A stretch of 64,000 bases of DNA from Rachycentron canadum (taxonomy: Eukaryota > Chordata > Actinopteri > Carangiformes > Rachycentridae): NCBI GenBank assembly GCA_038496675.1, contig CM076660.1:7819248-7883247 (forward strand), written 5' to 3'. Positions 24,450-35,825 of the stretch are shown here, in pieces (positions within the stretch are counted from its first letter, which is position 1; every line of letters begins with the position of its first letter). A program made the translations under genes and the position numbers. Under the pieces are notes generated by a model. That model had not been told where the DNA came from. It was given only the letters and a program-made list of their open reading frames with translations, and searched no databases.

Positions 24450-27400
24450 GCAAAGAGAGATGGCACAGAAATTATTTAATACAATGCAATGAAGGAGGGA
24501 TGCAGTTCTCTATAAAGGGAGGCCACAGCACAGCAGAAAAAGGCAAAGGAGGTGTAGAAGGAAGCAGTTAAGACAAAGAAAAAACCCCCCAAATATTTAC
24601 AATGAGAAAATGTTTGTTATGTTGTCAGACTATACGGGCTGTGTCTGTGTAGTTTGACTATACAGACACAGTTCCAGGTGCATAGTTTCCCCTGGTTTGG
24701 AGGCTATAAAAAATTCCAGAAATATAAAATATTCCACCATAAACAAAACAACAGAAATTGCTTCAAACACTGTGAGATAGACCTTCATACAGAAAGAATG
24801 GGTGTCAGCATAAAACTACTGTTGGTAAACACTTGTCTATTAGAAGAACACAAAGTACTGATACACTTTTAATGTGACATATAAATACGTTTATAGATAT
24901 GATGTTACTGGGGGACAATTAAACACTGAGGTAATGGGTACTAAGCTACGAACTGGATAAACTCATCATTTTCTCACTTAAGCCACTGAAACCAATTACA
25001 CTGTCAGATATGCAACTTTAAATCACAAAAGGGAACACTGCTCATTTTGGATTTAGTGCTACAAGTTGGTGATGAAACTTAAGCTGTTGAAATGAATACC
25101 TGCAACAAATTCACACAGTAAATGTTTTTGTGTGTGCAGAGGGGATCAGCCTGATTGTTGAGTTAACACTAAACACTACTGCCAGATATAACTCATTTTG
25201 TTTGCTGCTTGTTTTCCTTCCCTCACTGTACCTCTCTGCTGCTCAGACAGGAATGTAGGAAATATGATCCTGGGAAAACAGCTAGTCTAGAAGAGGATGC
25301 AACTGCTCCACAGGAATACCGCACGGTTGTTCCAGTGAGAGACGAAAAAGTTTTGCTGGCACAAGTGGCTAAATGAAAAACGGTTTCACTCACCACTGTT
25401 ATTTGCAAAGTCAAACACATCAGTCAATAATCAATCCAGACATGATTATATGAAAATTAATCCAGGCATTTCTGTTTGCTTTCACACTCTAACCAGCTCC
25501 AGAGAACTTAACACAAGCACTGTAAAGGAAACTCTGACAAAGCACTATGTCACAATGTCCCTGAAAAAAATATCTCAAAGTTTGTACTGAGGCACTTCAT
25601 CACATAGTTGCAGAAAATCTTAAATCTTAAACCTAATATTTCATGCTAATATTTTGCAGTATTGCTCAACTACGATGGCCTTACACAGTCAAAGATATTA
25701 AAGAGATTTATACCTTAGTAAATAGTATGCCGTTATATAATATGTAGCTGACATTTCTTACATCTCGCCTCCCATATACACTGTCAGCAGACCACAACAC
25801 TGTTTATATCTATGTGTGATCCGTGATCAAAGAACTAATATATTTATTTTGACCCATGTTCACTGACCTACTTACATCTACGGGACTATGCATGAGTAAG
25901 TAACAGGTCCCATGTTCAATCATGTTCTATTATTCCATAAATTCAGTAATATACCAGTATAATAAAATATGAGTTACTACTCCGATTTTACAATCTTGCT
26001 ACTGTGTTGGTGTCATTAGCAATTTTATTGTATTGCACAGTAGTTTAGATATAGTACTGTTTATTCCTATACATGAATAATTATGTGATAATTCCTTTTC
26101 ACTTCTAAATCCTAAAAAAGAGGCAGTGGCAATATAATGTTGTTCAATCATTATTTGAACTCCACTAAATCATAGAGTATAATCTCATGTACCAAAATAA
26201 CTAATCAATAAAACGGATGGATTTTAAGGGACGTAGGTAAATCAATCGCAATTAAGCTTTCTCTCCTGCAGCAGCAATGGAGCTTGAGTAAATTCACAGA
26301 AACAAAAAAGGGAAATTTCAAGAAGCAAGACATTGCCGTTTTTTAATGCTAAGAGGGGAAGAGGTTAAACTGACAGCAAATAGCGCGGCTCCTGTTGTCT
26401 TACAGGAAATTCTTTGTTTACAACCCTTGCCATTATGTGCTAAACGCCCATTTCACTCGCGAGTCCACCTTGAAGCGCACTTTAACAAGGAAATCTGAGT
26501 CAGGACAGTATTTTCCAAGCAAACGGTTAGAAAAACGTTGTGTGTTGTTAGATTTTGATCATCCAATCTCAAGTTTCCACTGTGGCGCTTGCAATACAAG
26601 TTTCCAATATACTTCCGATACCGACCACTTCGTCTGAGTTACCAATAGCAGAGTTCCCATCGACTAATACCCCTTCACCCTGGGACAGGATCCTGATAAC
26701 TTACATAACTGTGAATTCATCACGACTATCACTGGCCAGAGTGAGATCACTTCGCAGAATCCGAGCCATCCGAGCTTATATAACCTAGTCGTCTACCACT
26801 GTATTTTTATCTGTCTTAATCCAGTAACAGCTAGAGTGTATGGTGTGCTAGCACTTAGTCTAAACGGGTGTATTTATACCATTACTCGCTTAACTGAAAT
26901 ACCGGCACTACAAAGGTTACGGTTGAGTGAGTGCTGCATCGATTGTGGTACGCCATGAACTCTAGTAACCCCGCCGTCTCGACGGAAGAAAATGATCTCT
27001 TAGCTTCGCCACAAAACGCCGCAGCACTTTGCTAACCATACTGGTCTGTGTGTAGCAATGTAATGTGGACAAAGCAAAACACAGCGAAGCGGTTTCGGTT
27101 TCTCCGGGCGATGAGGAAATCCAGCTGTAAAAGTGTATGTGTTGTGTAAAGATGAGGAGCTGCAACCAGCAGGCAGCAGGCACGCCGCCAACAATTCAAG
27201 CTAACGTAGTCAGCTAGCATCGCTGTCACTTAGCTGCTGTCAACAACCGAGCTCACGGGAAAGCTCTCGGGAAATAAAAATTAAATAAAGAGTTAGCTTG
27301 GTCCCGTCGCTGTTACTTCAGACCCGTCCACAACCGTTCACATGACACGAAAAGCAGCTAGCTTGAGGATAGCTTTGACGATTAGCACAAACTGTTACCT

Positions 27401-27600
27401 GCTAGCCACTAAGTCCAACTGTGGGCTGGCTAACAGGCAGACTATGGCGCCCGGCCAAGATTTACAAGAAAAAAGACAACTTACATTTGAAGGACGATGT
27501 TCGAAATATGTACAACAGTTTCGGGATGCTTTTCGGGTCGGATATCGACCATTTTAACTCGGCACCGCCCGAGTTAACGGTCCTTTCGATGGTATCGCCT
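24450..27600 (-). other. Probable rnf145 intron 1, no gene seen
   Basis: AT-rich sequence with a few short open frames and no coding exon recognised. From about 26.4 kb to 27.6 kb CpG dinucleotides become more frequent as the likely rnf145 promoter is approached. Confidence 0.55.
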
Positions 27601-27636
27601 CACACTGAAAGGATGCGGCCCATCCGCTCATCTCAC

Positions 27637-27700
27637 CTAGCAGCCATTATCCCCCAGCACCAAGGATAAACCGGGCATGCGCAATACAGTCTGTCCCATT
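27637..27700 (-). promoter_or_regulatory. rnf145: Probable rnf145 first exon and core promoter
   Basis: On the minus strand, TGCGCATGCCC (27674-27684) differs by one base from the NRF1 consensus (YGCGCATGCGC). It is followed about 40 bases later by a splice donor, GCTGCTAG|GTGAGA, with the exon ending at 27637. The nearest good acceptor towards the coding region is the one before the start-codon exon. The exon would be non-coding apart from a short upstream ORF starting at 27647. The transcription start is not determined. Confidence 0.45.
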
Positions 27701-30040
27701 AAAACTGTTAGTCTTTTGGACCCACACTTGTTATACCAACAGTGGAAAGTTAAGCTACTTTGATCAGATGTTGACAGAGGCGCATTAAAGGACATTTACA
27801 TTGAAGTAAACGTACGTTACGTTTTACAAGCACAAGTACTGCATTCAAAACTTACTACTTACTATACAGTATATTATAGATGTTATATTACATTTTTTTA
27901 TTGACTTTATTACTCTACTAATACTTTATTATTGGTTCCAATTTTTTTTAATATTAAATCAATTATTATATGTTTGTAATATTTAATCAATTTAGTTATA
28001 TGTAATACTATTAGTAATACTACCACCAATAAGAATAATAGTCACCATCATGATCATTGCTAGGTCGGATTGCTGCAAATAATGTTCTTTTCTGGCTCAA
28101 AAATTCCTTATTATTCAACCATTTCTTGATTTGTATCTCCTTCAACACACTCAACAGCTCCAGTCAAAACTGTTTTACATAGTTACGATATTATCAAATG
28201 TTCTCCCTGAAAACCTTTTGTTTAACTCAAAATAATTAATCTTCTCTCATACAATGTGACGATCAAAACACAGGGAGTTACAGAGTTTGCACTATAAGAC
28301 TCAACCAACTGCCCCATTGGCTCCAATGTTAGAGAGACCAGAAAAGAGGAAAACAAAGAGAGAGGCATTTTTTTTTAATTTCTGCATTTCAGACATCTTT
28401 GATGCCACAAACAAATACTTTATATCACTGTCTCTCAGAAAGTTTTAAATGATAAACCAGAGTATCAGAGGTGTGTCTCCCCATAATCCATTTTTTACAA
28501 GGTGGAACTAAGCAGTTATTATCCTTATAGAAACCATTAACTGCAGCTGGCCACACATAACAGATTCAGACCAGCTGACTAGATGTGCACACGCATATCC
28601 GCACGCAGACACACAGATAAACAGATACACAGAGACACACAAAGACGCACACTTACACAAACGTATACGCTACCTGCCATACTGACTGCCTACACTGAGA
28701 AAATTAAAATGTTTGAGAAAATTTGAATTTAAAATTAATTAATATATGCTGTCTTCCTGTACCCCCAACTCCTCATAGACAAGCTCTAGTGGACAACAGC
28801 TGGTACCTCAGTTTTGTGGTCCCCTGGAGTAAAATGCCATCAGAGATTACTAGGGAGCTCAAAAACAAACAGCCAGCTGGATGTGAAAGACATTAACGCA
28901 TATCTGAATCAGTGGTTTGGTGCTGTTCCTCTGAAAGAGTGCAGGGCCATGCTTTCTACTTTGTTCCTTGTAGAAGCTTGCCTCAATGGGCGATACTGAC
29001 AAACCCAGCACTGCCATGCTTTTGTTTTGGAAATAGGTGGCATTAAGGCAGAGGTCCATCAGTACACATATCTGGTCTGAGTTCAGTTTCCCTGTGTACT
29101 TCAGCTCACTTCTGTAATATGACTCACATCTACATGTTTTTCACTGCTAATGCTACAGTTTGCATTCTTCATCCCTTTTCCCTTTTTTCCATCTCTGCAG
29201 TTTCTAGTTGTTATTATTTTAGTGTTTAATTGCAGTGTTTGTTATCTGGCTCATCGTATTTATGATTTATGTGAAGTGCCCAGTAACACTAAAATTTTCT
29301 TCAACACTATGATGTATACCTAATGAATATGTAGATACTAGATAATCCACTGTAATTACAATTTTGAGACTCAGCAAGGTCGGATAAATCTGAAGGGTCA
29401 TGAAATGATTTATTTGGCAGTGAATTAGAGAAAATATAATATAAATCTGTAACTTTGTGTTGAAAAAACATAAAACAATTCAAATTTCTTAATTTCAACA
29501 GAATATTATACACAGTATCCTTTCTGCTTTCCAGTGAGTCCTAAAGCAATTGCAACATTTTATTAATTGAGTAATCAAGAATCTTTAATTGTTAATGAAA
29601 ATAATTGTAAATTTTAAATAAAAGTGTGAGTTGAAACCATGAAGTATATGTAACTTGCATAAGCTGTCATTGTGGTGTACTCATCCACAGATTTGGTCAA
29701 TAGGTTTACTGGGTAACAATGCAACTTAAAATGTATTAGTAACAGCATATAGAAATTTTAGATTATCTGCCTGCAACAGGATCAGTGGGTTTAAAAATTT
29801 AAAAAGATTTTTGTCTCGACTGCTTCATTATTATTATTATTACTATTATTATTGTTGTCGTTGTTGTTGATTATGATTAATCATAGAGGATATCAAAAAC
29901 AACTCGTGTTGACTGTGGCAAAATTGTTTCTTTTCTTTTATCTTTTCTTTTTTTTTTTTTTTTACCTTTTTTTTCCTATATAATATTTAAGGATTAATTT
30001 GTAAACTGGCATCAAACAACCTTTATTAATCGTTTGAGTA
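27700..30040. other. Intergenic region between the divergent rnf145 and ublcp1 genes
   Basis: AT-rich, with no coding exon recognised. It includes a trinucleotide-like ATT/GTT run at about 29828-29870 and a poly-T stretch at 29940-29963. The space between the two gene starts is about 2.4 kb. Confidence 0.7.
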
Positions 30041-30043
30041 ATG

Positions 30044-30225
30044 GTCACTATGGCAACGAAGCTCTTGTTACTACGTCACTACCGGCAGAATTCGGGACGC
30101 CAGGAAGAACAGAGCGTGCGTCTCTCGATGAATGAAACTGAACGGCAAACTTCATTCATTGATTCAACTTCTCGACGAAATTTGACAGTGTTTACCAAAC
30201 ATTACGTGTTAGGTTGCGTGACCAG
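30044..30225 (+). promoter_or_regulatory. ublcp1: ublcp1 promoter and 5' non-coding exon with X-box and CRE-like site
   Basis: A perfect 14-base RFX X-box (GTCACTATGGCAAC, 30044-30057; consensus GTHNYY-AT-RRNAAC) is followed by a CRE-like TACGTCA (30072-30078) in a short CpG-containing stretch. A good donor (ACCAG|GTAAGG) ends an exon at 30225. A matching acceptor (CCCCCTCTCTTTGCAAG) lies about 137 nt upstream of the start codon at 30667, so the leader is probably split. No TATA box was seen. Confidence 0.55.
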
Positions 30226-30666
30226 GTAAGGATACCCAAACCATGTAGCTGAATGAGCTAATGTTAGCTAGTTGTACTGGTTACCGCTCGTGTTTACATT
30301 GCTGCTAGTCAGTGTTAGCCATCTCATGCTAAAAATATCAACACCAGGGACTGTCAAAGTGTCTGCACGGATTAGGTGGCATTTGGCCATTGTGTCTGGA
30401 AATAGCCAGCCAAAACAACACATGCTTAACAACAGTGATGTCATGTTTTGCTCTCGGTGTTTCATTATTAGCTACTTTTTGTGTTTCCTGACGCCTCTCC
30501 TGTTACTTTGCCTATCCCCCTCTCTTTGCAAGGTGTACGTGTGCATGTTTGTTACTGTAGCTGGAAATATTTGCTTGAAAGCGTGTGCGCTTGTCTGTGC
30601 GTGTGCATACCCAACTCCAGCTGCAGCCGAGTGTGTGTGTATGTGTGTGAAGAGCCCGTGTGAGCC

Positions 30667-33125
30667 ATGTCAGTGTCAGTGATCATAAAGTGGGGAGGTC
30701 AGGAGTACTCCATCAGTTCTCTGTCTGAGGAGGACACAGTGATGGACCTGAAACAGTCCATTAAGACCTTGACTGGGGTGCTGCCAGAAAGACAGAAACT
30801 ACTGGGACTCAAGGTCAAAGGTGAGAGGGCGTCCGTGATCACAGCTTGGGGAGCTGGTGTAAATAATACCATATCATAGCCAAACCAGGTGGACAAGAAA
30901 TCAGGACTCTATTTCCCTTGGACCTTTGCGTTATTGTTATCTTTTGTAGGTGTAAAAAAAAGTCTCCTGAGAGAAACATAATATTGATCTAAGAAATCCA
31001 TTTGTACATTACCCCAGGCATTGGCTATGTGAATCCACATTCATTATCAGCTGATGTTTTATATGTACAAACATGTCCATTTCTCAGTCTGCTTGATTGT
31101 CAATTTTCTCAACCTGTCTGTAGTCTATAAATGGTTTCTGTTGTATTTAATATTATGTGGGATTTTTTAGCCAGCTGAATCTCTGTCCTATCTGTCCCTT
31201 CTTTCTCTCTCTTTCATTCCTGCCCTAAGGTAAACCTGCAGAGGATGAGGTGAAACTGGGATCCCTGAAGCTGAAGCCAAACACCAAGATCATGATGATG
31301 GGTACCAGAGAGGAGAGCTTGGTAGGTGGCAGGATGACAGAGAAATGAACTGATTTCAAAGATACCAGAGACACCGGGAGTGTTGAGACTCACTAGATTG
31401 TGTTGAATGTTCCCTTGGTTGACAAGTACACATGTTTTGTTTTGTGAAGGAAGAGGTATTAGCCCCTCCCCCAGAGAATGATGATGTGGTCAACGATTTT
31501 GACATTGAGGAGGAAGTCATTGAAGTGGAGAACAGGTTAGATATTTGTTGTTTTTTTTTTTTGTGTGTTTTGTTTGTGGATATAGAGAGCAAGATAAAGA
31601 TTTGTGAGAAGGGAATGGAGATGTATCTGTGTGCATCTAAGGAAACAACATTGATGTCTTTAGAGAGGAGAACCTGGCTAAAATTGCCCGCAGAGTGAAA
31701 GACTATAAGGTGGAGGAGCTGAATCCTCCCAGAGAAGGCAAGAGGCTCCTGGTCCTGGATGTGGACTACACACTGTTTGGTGAGTTACTGTTACATAACA
31801 GTTCTTAAGCAACACGCAATGAAACATTGTATCTAAATACTTTGTCTCCACTGTTTCTTTCTCTTCATTTTCACAGGCTGACATTTTGACCGACATAATA
31901 ATTTATATTTCGCTGATTCCTGCCATATTTGTTGTTGGAATCACAGGATGCTTTATTGCTACTTTGAATTTGTGTATTGATGCCTCTACCCTATGTGTGT
32001 TTAGATCACAAGTCATGTGCAGAGACGGGTCAGGAGCTGATGAGACCATACCTGCATGAGTTTCTGACATCTGCCTACGAGGACTATGACATTGTCATCT
32101 GGTGTATGTCTCTTCTCTTCTCTTCTCTTCTCTTCTCTTCTCTTCTCTTCTCTTCTCTTCTCTTCTCTTCTCTTCTCTTGTCTCCTCTACTCTTTTTTCT
32201 TTTTTTTTTTTTTAAAAACCTTTATTTCTTGGTGTTTTATTTATTAATTATCTTAGCTAAATGCTAAGTACATATCTTGTGGCCATTAGTATTTCTAATC
32301 CCTTTGTGCTCTGATCCCCAGAAGTTTCTGCTTGTGACATATACATTTTACATATGTGCTTTTTTCTCTCTAGCTGCTACAAGTATGAAGTGGATTGATG
32401 CCAAAATGAAAGTAAGATTTCCACTTGTCTTCAGAAATGTAATTCACACCTGGTGTCATTGGTTTTCTTAGTGCACTGTGCAATTGTTTGCCAAAAGGTG
32501 GCAGTGTTAACCCATTTAAAGTAGTGTTTGTTAAATGGTGTTTACAGCAAGGAGACCAGAAGATAATACTACTGTGTATGTTGGTGTGTGTAGGAGCTGG
32601 GAGTGACAGACAATCCCAACTACAAGATTACATTCATGTTGGACAGTGCAGCCATGATCACAGTACACACCCCCAAGAGAGGGGTTGTAGAGGTTGGCGC
32701 GCACACACACACACACACACACACACCCTAAATGAAAGCATTGTCTCTGCTGTAGTTACACATATTACTGATATGAAGAAATACTTCACAGAAGAGGAAA
32801 GAGTTTACTTCCAGATTTGGATAAAGGATCAAGCTTTTATTTGTGTTAAACTTTTTTCACATGACTTAGTATCATGATATCATTCTCATTCATATCATAG
32901 TCACATGATATGAATAAAAATAAAACTAGAGAAAGAGGAAACTATCCCTTAAAAAGCATCAATTGTAGCAATGTTATAAGGCTCATTCAGGCCAATGCTC
33001 ACTGCAGCATCAGGTTAAGAATCATTTGTGCGTTGCATGCTTTACCCATTTGTTTATATTCTGGGAAAAATCTCATCTGCAGGTGTGACAACTATGGGTG
33101 AAGTGCACACATTCACTCATAAACA

Positions 33126-33200
<75 letters not shown>

Positions 33201-33761
33201 GAATAATCACTCAGTGTTATCATTGAGTTTATGAGTTTGTCAGACTGAGTTGTCTGAGATTATAGAAGGTTATAGCACTGATACAGTGTTTGATTGCTCA
33301 TTTCCAGGTGAAGCCCTTGGGTGTGATATGGGGGAAGTATGGAGAATTTTACAACAGGAAGAACACCATTATGTTTGACGACATCGGACGAAACTTCCTC
33401 ATGAACCCACAGAATGGACTGAAGGTTGGCAGATGACATCACACTAGCATTTTGACCCTATCCTCTTCCTACTCATCATCTTCAGTGTTGCATATTTTGC
33501 CAGAACTAAATTTGTGTTTGTGTGTTAGATTCGTCCCTTCATGAAGGCCCATCTCAACAGGGAGAAGGACAGGGAGCTGTATAAACTAGCTCAATACCTC
33601 AAAGAAATTGCCAAGCTTGATGACTTCACTGGACTCAACCACAAACACTGGGAGAGGTGAGCACACGTATGCTAAACAGTAATAAGAGCAATTACATAGT
33701 TTTAGTGAGTTAACACATTTGAAACAGTTGTTAGAACTGCCATATATAACAAATTCACTGA

Positions 33762-33818
<57 letters not shown>

Positions 33819-33843
33819 CCTATCCAAGAGGCAGCACCACTGA
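30667..33843 (+). CDS. ublcp1: Ubiquitin-like domain-containing CTD phosphatase 1
   Basis: Nuclear HAD/FCP-type protein phosphatase that binds the 26S proteasome through its ubiquitin-like domain and dephosphorylates it. Ten coding exons join in frame to 318 codons plus stop, exactly the length of human UBLCP1: 30667..30820, 31230..31321, 31450..31535, 31664..31779, 32005..32103, 32374..32411, 32594..32692, 33308..33424, 33529..33656, 33816..33843. Residues 1 to about 80 form the ubiquitin-like domain (MSVSVIIKWGGQEYSISSLS); an acidic linker follows (NDDVVNDFDIEEEV). The catalytic DxDxT motif is intact (D143-V-D145-Y-T in LLVLDVDYTLF), followed by DIVIWSAT and [20 protein letters not shown] of the HAD fold. 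The protein ends WERYLSKRQHH. Microsatellites flank several splice sites: (TCTTC)n after the donor at 32104, (CA)n after the donor at 32693, and (TG)n before the final acceptor at 33815. Consecutive donors at 32693 and 33425 both read GTTGGC. Confidence 0.97.
32106..32181. repeat. (TCTTC)n pentanucleotide repeat
   Basis: About 15 pentamer units in a ublcp1 intron, starting within 6 nt of the splice donor at 32104. It ends in a T-rich run. Confidence 0.95.
32701..32726. repeat. (CA)n microsatellite
   Basis: Short CA array beginning 9 nt downstream of a ublcp1 exon end (32692). Confidence 0.9.
33128..33199. repeat. (CA)n microsatellite
   Basis: About 36 CA units in a ublcp1 intron, about 110 nt upstream of the acceptor at 33307. 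Confidence 0.95.
33765..33813. repeat. (TG)n array forming the last ublcp1 acceptor tract
   Basis: About 24 TG units run directly into the TAG acceptor at 33813-33815. There is no ordinary pyrimidine tract. Confidence 0.95.
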
Positions 33844-35345
33844 AGAGGGACTACATCCTTGACAAATGCTTGGGCTGGATACCACCATCCCTTAATCCAG
33901 TTCTCACACACATACACACAAACTATTACAAGTCCTTGATTTCAAACCTTACTACAAATCCTACACTAATCCTGCAGCTGCCAACACTTAAAAGCTCAGG
34001 ACTAATATGGGCTTCCCAACTGATATATTTGCATGCTATCTGTCTCTCCCGGAACTTGATGTTTTTGCTTTGTTTTTTTGTTTTTTTATATTGCATTTGC
34101 ATTTATGACAATAACAATAGCAGTTACTGTTTGGTAACTGTAGAGTGCAGAGTGGGTTAAAAAACTACTCATAGGTTTTGAGGGCACATGCCACCATGAC
34201 CCACAAGCTCACTTCAGTCGGGCGCTGAAAATACATCTTGAAGCCCACAGTTAGACGGTACGTGAAAATACTTTCTTTTACACATTGTCATTACACTGCT
34301 GTGACTTTGTAGGAAGTTGAGATATCACTGACGTGCTAAACGCTGAAGTGACTGAGATTCTCCATTAAAAAGCCAATAAGCTATCAAAAAATGAATGTGA
34401 AATTAGGAAAAGTGCATATATTCACAATATAGGCAATATCAAATATGGTTTTCACAACAAGTCCGGTAGGTCAATTTTATAAAAACTAGTGGAGAATTAA
34501 AGTGAAACATTGGAGTTGCAGGACATGTTGAGAGCAATGGTCAAAGTCTAAGATCAATCCACGTGGTTGAGCATCAGGCAGATGCCAGTAACCTACACAA
34601 TTTGACATGTCATAATACACAGTAATCCTCACAGCTAAAATGGTTGAGATCGAGACTGGTTGTGGCTAAAATTTCATCAAAACAGTTGCCCGTCGTGCAG
34701 GTTTTGATGGAAAACTGCCATTTGTTGGTATGTGTATGGAGGGGGGGACTGGACACAGGCCTGGGATGTTGTACATGCACACAATGTGCACATAGATGGT
34801 CATCTTTACAATGGTTTGTTTGCATATTTGCCCAGAAGTGTTTTTTGTGCCCCGGCTCTGCTGCATTGCTGGGTGCACACACTCATTCATGTGTAGGATG
34901 AGGTGTAATTTGTTGGTTGGTTTATTTTTTCATGCAAATGTTATTAGTGTATGTTGTTTAGAGCTTTTATTGAACGGAACAAATTGAGGATGAGGGATGA
35001 TGATGGGGAAAAAAAGACAGTACAAAGCGTTTTTTTTGTTTTTTTGTAGCTTCTGAAGTTAATGTGTCTGCACTTATTGTCAACACTTATTTGAAGTCAT
35101 GGATTAAAAAGGGAAAGTGTCAGGGGAGGGTAATGACACAAGTTCCCCTCCCCTGGGAGCAAGTGGCACCTGGAGCTCTTGGAAACATTAGGGGTGTGAT
35201 TTTTCAGATGATGTCTGGTTTACAGCTCTCCTGGACATTCAGCTCCTTTTCATTTCTTGAGATCTGCCTTTTGTGTTCTCCTCGTCACATCCCTGACATC
35301 CTGGCTGTAAATATGACAATAAACCTTTTTTGTACCTAAACTGTC
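33844..35345 (+). other. ublcp1: ublcp1 3' UTR with poly(A) signal
   Basis: About 1.5 kb follow the stop codon without a recognisable gene. The region ends with AATAAA at 35318-35323 followed by a T-rich, TG-containing stretch, a standard cleavage context. Its extent is inferred; earlier poly(A) sites are possible. Confidence 0.55.
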
Positions 35346-35711
35346 TGTTGTGTTTCAATAAGTAATTTGAAGTGAGAAATAACTTGAAATAAACGTGAGA
35401 TGTTTTGCATAAAATGCCAAATTACAATCATGCAAAGAATTATCATGTTCATCAATTTATTATGAAATGTTAAATAAACTTTTAAAGAGTTACAAAAGGA
35501 ATAAAGGTATACTAAAAATAAGTTCTTCAACAGTTTACACAGAATAAATGAATAAATACTGTACAAAGCACAGCAGCTTTTGTGTAATTTGCTCTAAAAA
35601 TGTTTTAAAAGTTTAAAAAAAAAAAAGGTTTTAAAAAATGGGAGTTTCTTCCATCCAGATTTTCTTCTCATGGCTGCAGTCCAGTAAAAAAAACTAGCAG
35701 GTCACCTGTTG

Positions 35712-35717
35712 TTTATT
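35712..35717 (-). terminator. il12b: Candidate il12b poly(A) signal
   Basis: AATAAA on the minus strand, 109 nt past the stop codon. Further AATAAA and AUUUA-type words on this strand lie between 35340 and 35560, so a longer AU-rich 3' UTR reaching towards the ublcp1 3' end is also possible. Confidence 0.4.
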
Positions 35718-35825
35718 CACTCTGGTTGAAATGAAACAATAAAGATCAGATCAGAGTATTATTTGGATAAAATTATAAACACACAAATGACCCATTTGGT
35801 AATAAACCTGAACCAAATAATATAC

